This document shows positions 26,575 to 35,634 of a stretch of DNA of 64,000 bases, piece after piece. Numbering within the stretch: the first letter of the stretch is position 1; every line of letters begins with the position of its first letter. The translations under genes were made by a program, and so were the position numbers. The DNA is from Paludibacteraceae bacterium (GTDB lineage Bacteria; Bacteroidota; Bacteroidia; Bacteroidales; Paludibacteraceae), in NCBI GenBank assembly GCA_024401645.1, contig JAKSKR010000014.1, positions 1 through 64,000 of the forward strand. Reading direction: 5' to 3'. The notes below the pieces were generated by a model. It ran no database searches. It had not been told where the DNA came from and saw only the letters and a program-made list of their open reading frames with translations.

Positions 26575-29500
26575 ATGAAAAGAACTTATCTCTATATAGC
26601 AATGTTGCTTTCCTATGTGGCAGGCAATGCGCAAACCGTTGACGTCGATGGCTTGAACATGCCTATCGACCTCAACGCTGTCGACACCCTTTTCAACGAT
26701 GGTGAGAATCAGAACTTGCGTCTTTCTTATCCCATTGGCAGTGTTAAACGCATCACATTCAAGAAACAAGATGCTCCTAATTTCAGCAAGGCCGACAAGG
26801 CGACTAACGGAAACGAACTGAAACGTGTCTTCTTTACTCCACAAGCCAACAAGGGACTTGTTCTCGAAACGGTTGAGGCTGTGAAAGACGGTAATACCTT
26901 CAGTGTTTTCATTCCTTATCTTACCGATTTCAGCCAACTTAAAGCCTCTTTTGTTGCAACCGGTAAGGTGTGGAGTGAGTCTGTCCCCCAGAAAAGTGGT
27001 GTTACGGCAAACTCGTTTGTCAATGAGGTCACCTACAAGGTGGTCTCAACCGAAGGCGACATACAAACCTATAAGGTTAGGGTTTATAACAGCAACTTGC
27101 CTGTGCTGACGCTGAATGCGGTGGGCGAGGTTCCGTTGAAACTGTGGACCAATGCGGTAGATGCTACTCTTGTTACCGCCGACCATAAGGCGGTTGTTAC
27201 GTTCAACACCCAGGCCAAGGCTAAAGGTAGCCGCTATTCGTTGTTGAATAAAAGGTCGCTCAACCTTAAAACCGAGAGTAAGGTCGACTTGCTGGGCATG
27301 GGTAAGAACAAGCGTTGGGTGTTGTTCTCAAACAAGCAAGACGCGACTATGTTGCGTACGCACCTTGCACTAGCCGTGGCTAGGCAACTCGAAGGCATGG
27401 CTTGGACACCGACCGAAGAACCGGTTGAGTTGGTTTTGGGGGGTAGGCACATGGGCACCTATTTCCTTTGCGAACAGGCACGTGTGGGGAAAGACAGGGT
27501 GAATGGTAGTAGCTTGTGGTCACTTGCAACTTCGGCCGAGGTGGGCGAGGTCGCTTTCAAGACCAACCACACGAACCTTACGTGCGTGTTGGAAGATGCG
27601 TCCGACGATTTGACGGCTGAACAGGTCGCTGAAATATCGGGCAAGGTCAATTCGTTCGAAGATGCTTTGTTCTCTAATTCGTTTACCGATGCTAACAGGG
27701 GGTACCGTCAGTTGATAGACGTAAACAGTTTCGTTGACTGGGTAATTGCTAACGAAGTGATGAAGAATGCCGATGCGGCTAGTAATGCCCTCTTCTTTAT
27801 AACTGCCGATGGCAAGATTGCTATGGGACCTGTTACCGATGCCGAAGATTTTGCGGGTAACAATGCCCAGCCTGCCGAAGGTTTTGCCGTGGTAAATGAA
27901 GGATGGATAAACCGCCTGATGCAAGATCCTTATTTCGCCGACTTGGTGGATGAACGGTTTGCCGAGGTGAAGGCCAAACTAAAGAACGAGGTCGACGAAA
28001 CTCTGGCGTCGGGTAGGGCAGACCTGGAATTCAGCAACATTGCCAACGAGGCGCTTTGGGACGTTTTTGGAATGGGGGACGAATCTTTTGCACAACGCCA
28101 GAATGCTTATGGCAAGGCTGTTGATGAGTTGGCTGGTTGGATGGACAAACGCATTAAGTGGTTGGAACAGGCGTTTTCTGCCGAAGCAAGGCTAGCTAAA
28201 CACGACACGCCAACCGCTATGAACGAGATGAAGTCGTTTAAGCTGGCTAAACAGAAAAACGGTGGTGCCTTGCTGGAAGACTGCACGGCAACCATAACGA
28301 ACGATAGTGTAAAGATTTTCGTACCTTACCTTGTTCAGTTCAACCTTGTTCCCGATTTTGAGGTCGCTTCTGGTGCCAAGGTTTATGCCGAGGGTGCAGA
28401 ACAGACGAGTGGCTCTTCTTCGGTCAGCTTCCTTAAACCTGTTACCTATAAGGTGGTGGCACAGAATGGCGACGTAAGGAGCTACAAGGTGTGCATCTAC
28501 AACAGTGGCATTCCGGTCATCTACATCAACACGCCTAATGGTACGGCTATCAATAGCAAGGAAAACTGGGTGACCAATACCGATATTGACATCTACCTTA
28601 AAGACGGCTACCTCGACTACACTTCGGGTGGCTCTAAAGCAAACATAAAAGGCCGTGGCAACTCCACTTGGGACGCAACAACCGAGAAACGCCCCTATGC
28701 CGTTAAACTTAACGAGAAGGCCAAGCTGTTGGGCATGCTCGCACACAAGCGTTGGGTGCTTATGGCTAACTATTACGATGCCACTTTCTTCCGCAACGAG
28801 TTGGCGAACTATCTGGCCAAGAAATGTACCAACCAGCAGTGGAGCCCTAGCGGTTACAATGTGGAATTGGTGCTGAACGGCGTGCACAAGGGTAACTACT
28901 ATTTCTGTGAACAGGTGCGCGTGTCAGACGTCCGTTGCGAGGGCGACTATCTGGTCGAGGCGGACCGTAAGGCTAACGCAGGACAGATTAAGGGCGTTAG
29001 GAGTGGCAACTACTTCAACGTGAAAGACCCTGAAGTCGGCAACAATAGCCAAGACTTGCAGAAGGTGAAATCTATTCTCGACAATTTCGAGAATACGCTC
29101 TATGGGGCTAACTTCCTCGATGCCGACAAGGGCTACAAGAAGTTGGTCGACTTGGAAAGTTTTGTGGATTGGTATTTCATAAAGGAACTTAGCAAGGACT
29201 ACGACGGCAATATGTTCACCAGCTGTTACTGCCACATTATGGCAGACGGCACCATTAAGATGGGACCTATTTGGGACTTCGACCTGGCTTTCGGTGGTAA
29301 TCCGTTTGAAAAACTGATGGGTGGATTTGGTGGCACCAACTATGCGTGGTATAACGAACCCGACGGTTACCACATTGCCGATGCCGACTGGTTTGTGCAA
29401 ATGTGGAAAGACCCTGAATTTGTGGCGCTCTTGCGTAAGAAGGTAGATGCCATGTTGGCCGACATTGACGACATTATGGACTACATTGACGAAAACACGC

Positions 29501-29739
29501 GTCTGCTCACTCTTTCTGCTTCGGCTAACAAGGTCGGCTTCTCAAAGTCATCTGGCGGTATGGGTGGCTTTGGCGGATTCGGCGGTTTTGGTGGCTTCGG
29601 AGGCTTTGGCGGATGGGGTGGCGGCGGTGGAAACACCACGCCAGAAACTACCAAGACCTATGCTGAAGAAATGCAGGTCATTAAAACCTTTTTAAGGGAA
29701 CGCCTGCTTTGGATGCAGCAAGATTTGAAAAACAAGTAA
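26575..29739 (+). CDS. Secreted protein with two CotH domains, the second apparently intact
   Basis: The 1054-residue protein starts with a signal peptide (LYIAMLLSYVAGNAQ). Two repeats of Ig-like module plus CotH domain follow. In the first CotH domain (~175-540) the loops are degenerate (AKGSRYSLL near 215; MGPVTDAEDFAG near 418). In the second (~640-1054) they are intact: KGRGNSTW at 692-699 and WDFDLAFGGN from 900. A glycine/phenylalanine-rich loop (repeats of GGFGGF, about residues 995-1022) interrupts the second domain before the final helix. Eukaryotic-like CotH kinases phosphorylate protein substrates using a metal bound by acidic residues such as those in WDFD. The arrangement suggests one catalytic and two scaffold domains across the operon. 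Confidence 0.82.
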   Translation: MKRTYLYIAMLLSYVAGNAQTVDVDGLNMPIDLNAVDTLFNDGENQNLRLSYPIGSVKRITFKKQDAPNFSKADKATNGNELKRVFFTPQANKGLVLETVEAVKDGNTFSVFIPYLTDFSQLKASFVATGKVWSESVPQKSGVTANSFVNEVTYKVVSTEGDIQTYKVRVYNSNLPVLTLNAVGEVPLKLWTNAVDATLVTADHKAVVTFNTQAKAKGSRYSLLNKRSLNLKTESKVDLLGMGKNKRWVLFSNKQDATMLRTHLALAVARQLEGMAWTPTEEPVELVLGGRHMGTYFLCEQARVGKDRVNGSSLWSLATSAEVGEVAFKTNHTNLTCVLEDASDDLTAEQVAEISGKVNSFEDALFSNSFTDANRGYRQLIDVNSFVDWVIANEVMKNADAASNALFFITADGKIAMGPVTDAEDFAGNNAQPAEGFAVVNEGWINRLMQDPYFADLVDERFAEVKAKLKNEVDETLASGRADLEFSNIANEALWDVFGMGDESFAQRQNAYGKAVDELAGWMDKRIKWLEQAFSAEARLAKHDTPTAMNEMKSFKLAKQKNGGALLEDCTATITNDSVKIFVPYLVQFNLVPDFEVASGAKVYAEGAEQTSGSSSVSFLKPVTYKVVAQNGDVRSYKVCIYNSGIPVIYINTPNGTAINSKENWVTNTDIDIYLKDGYLDYTSGGSKANIKGRGNSTWDATTEKRPYAVKLNEKAKLLGMLAHKRWVLMANYYDATFFRNELANYLAKKCTNQQWSPSGYNVELVLNGVHKGNYYFCEQVRVSDVRCEGDYLVEADRKANAGQIKGVRSGNYFNVKDPEVGNNSQDLQKVKSILDNFENTLYGANFLDADKGYKKLVDLESFVDWYFIKELSKDYDGNMFTSCYCHIMADGTIKMGPIWDFDLAFGGNPFEKLMGGFGGTNYAWYNEPDGYHIADADWFVQMWKDPEFVALLRKKVDAMLADIDDIMDYIDENTRLLTLSASANKVGFSKSSGGMGGFGGFGGFGGFGGFGGWGGGGGNTTPETTKTYAEEMQVIKTFLRERLLWMQQDLKNK
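29560..29637 (+). repeat. Glycine/phenylalanine-rich tandem repeat inside the CotH gene
   Basis: Degenerate 9-base units reading GGN GGN TTN give GGFGGFGGFGGFGGFGGWGGGGG-type sequence between two segments of the second CotH domain. Such repeats can change copy number by slippage. Confidence 0.7.
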
Positions 29740-29760
29740 CGAATTCCTACAATTCAAAGA

Positions 29761-29804
29761 AAATCCCCAAGTTTGAAAGCTCTCTCAAACTTGGGGATTT
29801 TTTA
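29761..29804 (+). terminator. Strong terminator of the CotH operon
   Basis: AAATCCCCAAGTTTGA (29761-29776) and TCAAACTTGGGGATTT (29785-29800) form a 16-bp perfect stem followed by more T. Confidence 0.95.
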
Positions 29805-29902
29805 TTGATAACTTGGTTTGGCTTTAAAGGGGGAAAGGTGTCAATCAACGTAGTCGTCTTCATCTTCATCCAAAGCAACCCTATAGTCTCCGATAAGTTA
29901 AA

Positions 29903-30214
29903 TCATTTGACAGAAATGCCAATCATCACTGTCTCGGTTTCAAGATTGTTCCAAACAGAGTGTGGAATGTTTCCTTCTACAAGAAACGATTCGTTTTTAT
30001 GGATAATCACTTCTTTGTCTCCAAGCAACACCTTTGCTTCTCCTTCCACAACAATAAAGAGGTGGTTGTGTTCGTGGGTGTGTTGTTCGGTTGGCCCTCC
30101 GCCGTTCAGTGTCATGTAGGCTATTGCCCCGTCAATAATTTCACCCATAGCCCCAAACAGAGGCTTTGCTTCAAAGTTGACATGTGCGGGCGGCGTTATA
30201 AAACCTTCTTTCAT
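29903..30214 (-). CDS. Small cupin-domain protein
   Basis: The 103-residue protein is a single cupin barrel. Motif 1 carries the metal ligands in EQHTHEHNHLFIVVEGE, and motif 2 is seen in ESFLVEGNIPHSVWN. Such small cupins bind a metal and often a small ligand or sugar; the substrate cannot be read. It is transcribed alone toward the CotH terminator. Confidence 0.82.
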   Translation of the reverse strand: MKEGFITPPAHVNFEAKPLFGAMGEIIDGAIAYMTLNGGGPTEQHTHEHNHLFIVVEGEAKVLLGDKEVIIHKNESFLVEGNIPHSVWNNLETETVMIGISVK

Positions 30215-30566
30215 GTTGTTAAGTTCTTAAATCGGTTATACTTATAGTTTTTCTATATTTCAAATATACTAAATAATAACCTTTTTGCTTGGTATATGCC
30301 TATAGTTTCCGTTAGGTTATAATTATAAAACCATTAATCAAAAGTCTTTTAAGACTTTCATAGATTCTTAGCTTAAAAACACAAAGTCATTATCTATAGC
30401 AATTGATTCGCTTTTTCAAATTCATTCTTAAGCATAAATTTAGAAAAAAGATTTATTCTCATATCGACAATTTTTCAAGCTACACGAGAAAAAGCTATCG
30501 GCAGTGAGCGTGTCCTCACTTTGCCGATAGCTTGAACTAGTAATTTATATATTAAGAGTTTAACTG
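30215..30566. other. Intergenic region between cupin and GH141-like genes
   Basis: A/T-rich sequence without a convincing frame. It holds the terminator of the GH141-like gene (30488-30533), and the sequence just above 30215 should contain the cupin promoter. Nothing else is seen. Confidence 0.4.
30488..30533 (-). terminator. Terminator of the GH141-like gene
   Basis: AAGCTATCGGCA and TGCCGATAGCTT form a 12-bp outer stem, with GTGAG/CTCAC continuing it. On the minus strand the hairpin is followed by a T run. Confidence 0.88.
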
Positions 30567-33194
30567 TTATCGATACACGGTAAACTTTATGGTTTTACCA
30601 TCGTTCTTCTTCACGAAGTAGATGCCTTTTGGTAAACGCATGCCGTTAAGGGTGCTAAGGACCGTATTGGTAGAGTAGTCACCAATTACCTTAACCTGCC
30701 CTACCACAATGCCATAAATGTTGTAGATAGGTACCTCGCAAGCGGCGTAGTCTGTTGGAATTGAAGCTGCAGAAGTAAATTCGCCATCGGGCAGAATGAA
30801 TTCTATTCTGTCTATATTGGCATATCCTCCGGTAATGTAAAGTTTCATAATGTGTTTGCCCACTTCTATGGTTCCTGTCATACCATCAATGGTGGTATAG
30901 GTGTCCCAATCCTTCCCTTGTGGAATTTCCATAGTGTCGCTAACTACACTTCCGTCAATAAATAGGCGGAAACCAGAGTGCTCTAAACCCGATGAAACTT
31001 TAGCGCGAAACTTGTAAGCCGATGTCTGTTGCACGTCGATGGTATATTCCAACCATTCTCCTGTAGCCGTGTAGCCAAGGGCATAGCCGTCTGGCGCATC
31101 TTCGCCACCTAGTGGCACAATATCAACGCCATCTTCACGGTATGCGCCGCCTTCGTTCACAAAATCTTTATCGTAGAATGAAACGTTTTGTCCGCCAAGG
31201 TCATAGTCTTCCATTTCAACAATGCCGGGCAGACTGTGTTCTTTGAGAGGTTCTTGTGGAACAATCTGCGAGAAGTCTGGCAAAGGTATTTCCTTAATGT
31301 CGAGTAAGAACTTGTAGGGACCTTCAATTCCCGCGTTTTCCATCACAAAGCTCGAATGCCCATCGTTGTCGCTTTGGGTGTAGCTGCCGCACTGGTTACA
31401 GGCAACGCCGTTTGGTGCACGGTTGTAGACGTTGTGGCTGACATCGAAACCGCTTGAACCTTCGTCGAGATAGATAGGAAGAACCCAGTAGTCGGCATAT
31501 TTCGAAGCCGAAATGTCGGAAATGTAGTTGTACTGAATCTCACCTTTCGAACCTTGGTTCGATAGGGTATAAATCGGGCCGCAGTCTGCCAGTAGCTGAG
31601 ACACATGGTGAATGCGGTTCCAGTTTATGCGGTTGTGGTCCATTGCCGTTTGTTGCTTGGTCCAACCAAAGCCGACTGAAATACCAGAATAGTTGGCGTA
31701 TGCCACCTCGTTATGCTCAATGAGCACGTCGCGCGGATAACCGGCTCCAATGCCCACTGCTCCCTGTATTTCGGTGGTGACGTGGTGAATGTAGTTGTTC
31801 TTAATGGTGTCGCGGGTGCATATCTCTGCCTTGTTGGTTGGGTTGTAAGGTATGTGTATCTCGGTTAGCGAGTCTTGCGAATATTTGCCAATCATTACGC
31901 CTGTTCCTCCAAGATCGGTAAACAAGTTACCCTCAATGCGGTCGTCATTGGTTCCCGATACAAAGTCGAGTCCCGTTGCGGCCATTTGTGAAAATACGTT
32001 ACCGGTAAGCTTAATGTGGTGCGCATTCTCTACGCGGACACCTGCTTCGGGGCGCCATAGCAAGAACTTGTTGCTGCCTAGCACACCGTGTTCTTCAATT
32101 ACGTCTATGTTATACATGCCGGCTTGCAGGTTTAGGAAACCCTCGTTGCTCGGACGCATAAAGGTGGTGTGGGCAAAGGTTAGTCCTTCAAAGCTCATGT
32201 AGCCCACCTTGCTGTCGGTGCTTTTGCCCTGAATGCTGAACAAGGTGCTCAAGTTTGGAGCAGCTACAATGGCTGTTTTCATGTTCTCGCCATCGCGAGC
32301 CTTGTAGTAAAGGGTGTTGTTGGTCTCGTCGAGGTACCATTCGCCTGGGGCATCAATGAACTCGTAGGCATTTTCTAGGTAGAAGACTTGTTGTCTAGGC
32401 GGATTACTCATAAACGCAACGCCCAACATAGGGTATTTACGTCTGAACAGACGTGTGCGTTCCGGATCACGCGGTATCAGTTTAGTGGTGTTCCCGTTTA
32501 CTTGTTTCTTCTCAAGGCGAAGCACGTTGTCCGACCAGGCAATCATAAGGTGTATCTCCACCTTGTCGAAGTTTTTCCAGTCGCTTATGTATTGGCTGGG
32601 AACGTCGAAGGCACGCCCAAAGGTATCTACCTTGGTTAGGCGCACAAAGTCGTGGTTGCCGTTCGCATCTACGTTTGGGTAGCAAGCGCGTACGGCTTTC
32701 TTTCCGTTCACGTATAGTTGGCGGAATCGTGTGTCAACGCCCTTCGCACGCCATATGTTTTTTTCTTCGTCATAAAGTTCCCAATTTTCAATGGGCACCG
32801 CTCCTGTAATTAGCGGATGTTCGTTAGGGTAGTTCACGTAACGTACATAATGGCCGTCCTTACCACCGTCTTCTATCCCGAAACTTAAGGTACTAGTTAG
32901 CTGATAGGTACCCGCACGCATGCAGACTACTACATCTCCTTTCATGTTGGCGTTGGCTACCCTTACGGCCTTCTGTGCCTTGGCAAGGGTCTTGAACGGA
33001 GCAGAGAAAGAGCCTTCGTTGTTATCGCTTCCAGAAGGGGATACGTAGAAAGTCTGTTGGTTCTTCGAGTCGTCGTAGAGGTTTATCTCTTGTTGGGCAA
33101 ATGCGTAGGTTGGTATTGCCAACAACATAGCTAATAGGGCATTGCGGAAATGTGACAACACTCCTTCTGTATTTTCTTTGTAGTCCTGTCTCAT
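30567..33194 (-). CDS. Secreted right-handed beta-helix enzyme (GH141-like) with CBM6-like and T9SS-type modules
   Basis: The 875-residue protein has a signal peptide (ALLAMLLAIPTYAFAQQ). A parallel beta-helix region (~40-620) begins with FYVSPSGSDNNEGSFSAPF and contains FRQLYVNGKKAVRACYPN and YLENAYEFIDAPGEWYLDE. That pattern is typical of the GH141-type group, which includes alpha-fucosidase and xylanase activities. A CBM6-like module (~660-800) carries EMEDYDLGG and TGEWLEYTIDV. The C-terminal ~70 residues resemble a T9SS tail (GMRLPKGIYFVKKNDGK). It is probably exported to act on plant or host polysaccharide. The exact activity is not predictable from sequence. It is monocistronic with its own terminator. 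Confidence 0.75.
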   Translation of the reverse strand: MRQDYKENTEGVLSHFRNALLAMLLAIPTYAFAQQEINLYDDSKNQQTFYVSPSGSDNNEGSFSAPFKTLAKAQKAVRVANANMKGDVVVCMRAGTYQLTSTLSFGIEDGGKDGHYVRYVNYPNEHPLITGAVPIENWELYDEEKNIWRAKGVDTRFRQLYVNGKKAVRACYPNVDANGNHDFVRLTKVDTFGRAFDVPSQYISDWKNFDKVEIHLMIAWSDNVLRLEKKQVNGNTTKLIPRDPERTRLFRRKYPMLGVAFMSNPPRQQVFYLENAYEFIDAPGEWYLDETNNTLYYKARDGENMKTAIVAAPNLSTLFSIQGKSTDSKVGYMSFEGLTFAHTTFMRPSNEGFLNLQAGMYNIDVIEEHGVLGSNKFLLWRPEAGVRVENAHHIKLTGNVFSQMAATGLDFVSGTNDDRIEGNLFTDLGGTGVMIGKYSQDSLTEIHIPYNPTNKAEICTRDTIKNNYIHHVTTEIQGAVGIGAGYPRDVLIEHNEVAYANYSGISVGFGWTKQQTAMDHNRINWNRIHHVSQLLADCGPIYTLSNQGSKGEIQYNYISDISASKYADYWVLPIYLDEGSSGFDVSHNVYNRAPNGVACNQCGSYTQSDNDGHSSFVMENAGIEGPYKFLLDIKEIPLPDFSQIVPQEPLKEHSLPGIVEMEDYDLGGQNVSFYDKDFVNEGGAYREDGVDIVPLGGEDAPDGYALGYTATGEWLEYTIDVQQTSAYKFRAKVSSGLEHSGFRLFIDGSVVSDTMEIPQGKDWDTYTTIDGMTGTIEVGKHIMKLYITGGYANIDRIEFILPDGEFTSAASIPTDYAACEVPIYNIYGIVVGQVKVIGDYSTNTVLSTLNGMRLPKGIYFVKKNDGKTIKFTVYR

Positions 33195-33358
33195 GTTATA
33201 CTCGTGTTTTTTTGTACTAGACGTTATTTAACCCCAATGTTTAGTTGGTAAAGAGTCTGTGCAAAAATAGTGTTATAGCTACTGCTTTAGATGTAAAAAG
33301 ACGGCAATGCAAGTGGAAAAAAACATCAAAAACGTCTCAATACACCCAATAAACAAAT

Positions 33359-33391
33359 AAGACAGCGACCAATTGCTTAGCCGCTGTCTTT
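33359..33391 (-). terminator. Terminator after the orphan T9SS tail
   Basis: AAGACAGCG (33359-33367) and CGCTGTCTT (33382-33390) form a 9-bp stem; on the minus strand it lies just after the stop codon of the fragment. Confidence 0.7.
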
Positions 33392-33414
33392 GTTATGTGG
33401 GTTTGGGTTAGGTT

Positions 33415-33660
33415 TTATTTTACAACCACTTTCTTAACCGTGTTGCCAACCTTCACAAGGTAGATGCCCTGTGTTGGCAACTGAATTCTGTTCTCCATTT
33501 CTGGTATGGCCACCATCTGTTTCAACACGCGTCCGGCAATGTCTGTTACAACTACGTTGCTGCGTTCAGCAACGGCAACATAAACGGTGCCGTCGGCTGT
33601 TGGGTTAGGGTAGAGCAATGCGTCTTCGGCATTGTCGGCAATGGTGCTGTTACAGCGATG
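33415..33660 (-). pseudogene. Orphan T9SS C-terminal sorting domain, remnant of a GH5-like gene
   Basis: Minus-strand residues from STIADNAEDALLYPNP to VKKVVVK are a type A T9SS sorting domain with no signal peptide or cargo in front. The DNA from 33417 to 33648 is about 95% identical to the 3' end of the GH5 gene (38490-38723), and identity stops abruptly at 33648. Beyond that point an unrelated plus-strand fragment (33662-33840) begins, bounded by a stop at 33659. The open frame continues to 33681, but those first residues come from the unrelated sequence. This is a recombination scar, not a functional gene. Confidence 0.8.
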
Positions 33661-33661
33661 A

Positions 33662-33840
33662 CAGTCTCCCCCTACGGGCACCTACTATGCGGTGACGGGC
33701 AACGGCGTGATGGCAGAGAGCAGTGATGGTGTTGGTACCCCTAATTTTGTTTACAAGATGATGTTTTTCAATAAGATTGGTGTTGAGTGTTGTGTAAAAC
33801 TCATTGAATTTTGTTATTTTTGCTTAAATTCAAAGTTTTA
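33662..33840 (+). pseudogene. Fragment of a secreted Ig-like domain gene
   Basis: Plus-strand frame reads PPTGTYYAVTGNGVMAESSD and continues open to a stop just before the next gene. It lacks a start, is preceded by a stop at 33659, and resembles the end of an Ig-like repeat from a surface protein. It directly abuts the orphan T9SS tail on the other strand. Confidence 0.45.
33790..33822 (+). promoter_or_regulatory. Promoter of the first Rpn gene
   Basis: TTG near 33790-33792 and TATTTTTG at 33815-33822 lie about 22 bases apart; the ATG at 33845 follows 22 bases later. Confidence 0.55.
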
Positions 33841-33844
33841 ACTT

Positions 33845-34813
33845 ATGTGTGTTACTGGAATAGCATTATCGAAATACATTAACTTCTATACCGACTTCGC
33901 ATTCAAGAAGATATTTGGTACAGAGGCTAATAAGGACTTGCTTATCAGTTTTTTGAATGGTCTTTTCAATTTCGAGGGCGATTCCGTCATTGTGGACGTC
34001 ATCTATCTTAATAGCGAGCAACTAGGAGAGAGCGCACAAGAACGCCGCGCCATCTACGATGTGTACTGCAAAACAGAAAAGGGAGAACGGTTCATCGTTG
34101 AAATGCAGAAGGCGCAGCAAGACAATTTCCGTGACCGCGCCCTCTACTATTCCTCCTTCGCAGTCCGCGAGCAGGGCGTCAAGGGCTCGAAGGGCAGACC
34201 ATGGGATTACAGACTGGCACCTGTTTATGTGGTGGGCGTGCTGAATTTTGAATTGGAAGACGGGAAAGAAGACAAATACATTACACACGTCAAACTGAAA
34301 GACGATGACAACAAGGTGTTTTCCGAAAATTTGAATTTTGTGTTTTTGGAAATGCCAAGGTTCACCAAGAAGGAAACCGAGTTGGAAACGTTCTTCGACA
34401 AGTGGCTTTTTGTCCTGAAAAACCTATATAAATTAGAAAGCATGCCAACAGCACTAACAGAAGGCATTTTCAAAAAACTTTTCGAAGTGGCAGAAATTGC
34501 ATCCTTCACGGCTGACGAGCGCTCCAACTATGAAGAAAGTTTGAAAAACTTTTGGGACCTGAGTAACTGTCTTGACACTGCGGAACGAAAAGGTAGGGAA
34601 GAAGGACTTGCTGAAGGTTTGGAAAAAGGTGAGGCAATTGGTTTGGAAAAAGGTGAGGCTATTGGTTTCGAAAAGGGCGAGGCAATCGGTTTGGAAAAAG
34701 GTGCAATGAAAACAAATCTTGAGAATGCCCGCAAAATGAAAGAACGTGGTGCTGACTCAAAATTTATTAGTGAAGTCACCGGACTTTCTATTGATGAAAT
34801 TGAAAGATTGTAA
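33845..34813 (+). CDS. Rpn family PD-(D/E)XK nuclease/putative transposase
   Basis: The 322-residue protein belongs to the Rpn/PDDEXK_2 family, which promotes recombination and in E. coli also acts in phage defence. The N-terminal FYTDFAFKKIFG, the region around RRAIYDVYCKTEKGERFIVEMQ (nuclease core Asp and ExQ), and FRDRALYYSS are hallmarks. Residues 258-287 are an 8-residue tandem repeat (GLEKGEAI, 3.7 copies). A short conserved helical tail (ARKMKERGADSKFISEVTG) follows. An internal in-frame ATG at 34706, preceded by AAGG, could start a 36-residue C-terminal product. The gene sits right beside a recombination scar. A homologue lies at 59081. Confidence 0.88.
   Translation: MCVTGIALSKYINFYTDFAFKKIFGTEANKDLLISFLNGLFNFEGDSVIVDVIYLNSEQLGESAQERRAIYDVYCKTEKGERFIVEMQKAQQDNFRDRALYYSSFAVREQGVKGSKGRPWDYRLAPVYVVGVLNFELEDGKEDKYITHVKLKDDDNKVFSENLNFVFLEMPRFTKKETELETFFDKWLFVLKNLYKLESMPTALTEGIFKKLFEVAEIASFTADERSNYEESLKNFWDLSNCLDTAERKGREEGLAEGLEKGEAIGLEKGEAIGFEKGEAIGLEKGAMKTNLENARKMKERGADSKFISEVTGLSIDEIERL
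34616..34705 (+). repeat. 24-bp tandem repeat in the first Rpn gene
   Basis: Three full and one partial copies start at 34616, 34640, 34664 and 34688. Each encodes GLEKGEAI or a close variant. Copy number change keeps the frame and would lengthen or shorten the linker. Confidence 0.9.
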
Positions 34814-34824
34814 TCATTATTCAT

Positions 34825-34853
34825 AAAGCGGGAGACCTGTCCTGCTTTTTTTA
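34825..34853 (+). terminator. Terminator of the first Rpn gene
   Basis: AAAGCGGGA (34825-34833) pairs with TCCTGCTTT (34840-34848), followed by a T run. Confidence 0.85.
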
Positions 34854-35105
34854 TTCTATTTTATCTTTTATTTCTGCTTTGTAATAAATAAAAACATTCC
34901 AAGGATTATGGCGACTATGAAAAGCTGACGCCAAACAGAATAAACGAGATTTAGAATCAGCCTTCGGGCTAATTTTATTGTTTTATAGCGTTATTAGGCT
35001 ATATTTGCAGATATAATTAATAAATTAGACGTTTACAAATATGGTTCATTTATATTCCACATATCTATATTTGTACCTAAAAGTCACTCTGTCAAGTATG
35101 AATAT

Positions 35106-35564
35106 ATGAAGAAATTTATATACACACTGGTAACATTGCTGGTGATTTGTGGATCTGGGTGCTCTGCGAAAAGGGAAATGGTATCTAACGGCAATAATAT
35201 GGTAGAAGGCAATACCGATATTGAGTTTTGTTGGTATTATTATGATTTTACACTTTTTTGGGAGGGGAATGAACCAGATGCTCTTATAGTTCAAAAAGAA
35301 GAAATAGTTAAGTTCATCAATTCATACCCAGACGCAGTGTTCGAAATCAGTGGTCATACTGACAGCAGGGGGAATGAAATATATATCAAAAAAATGTCTC
35401 AAAAACGGGCAGACATATTAAGGGATGATTTAATCCGTAGAGGGGTAGACCCACACAGACTAAGATCGGTGGGGTATGGTAAGGAGAGACCAATTGTTGA
35501 AAATGCCCTGACTGAAGAGGAGCATGCGCAAAACAGACGTACAGAAATCAGATTTTTAAAGTGA
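35106..35564 (+). CDS. OmpA-family lipoprotein
   Basis: The 152-residue protein has a lipoprotein signal peptide (LVTLLVICGSGC). A C-terminal OmpA/Pal-like peptidoglycan-binding domain contains ISGHTDSRGNEIYIKKMSQK and YGKERPIVEN. Asp in HTDSRG and Arg in QNRRTEI are the residues that hold diaminopimelate in this family. It would tether the outer membrane to the wall. The region before the domain is only ~45 residues. It is monocistronic in an otherwise gene-poor, A/T-rich stretch, so it may be part of an acquired segment. Confidence 0.88.
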   Translation: MKKFIYTLVTLLVICGSGCSAKREMVSNGNNMVEGNTDIEFCWYYYDFTLFWEGNEPDALIVQKEEIVKFINSYPDAVFEISGHTDSRGNEIYIKKMSQKRADILRDDLIRRGVDPHRLRSVGYGKERPIVENALTEEEHAQNRRTEIRFLK

Positions 35565-35634
35565 GGCATTTTCATGAATAACATTATTTTTGTAGGAAAA
35601 ACTGGTGTCAAATCAACATTCTTATTATAATTAA

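Noticed and set aside
34616-34705. The 24-bp tandem repeat as a CRISPR array
   Set aside because: The units are contiguous, without spacers, and lie in frame within a coding sequence.
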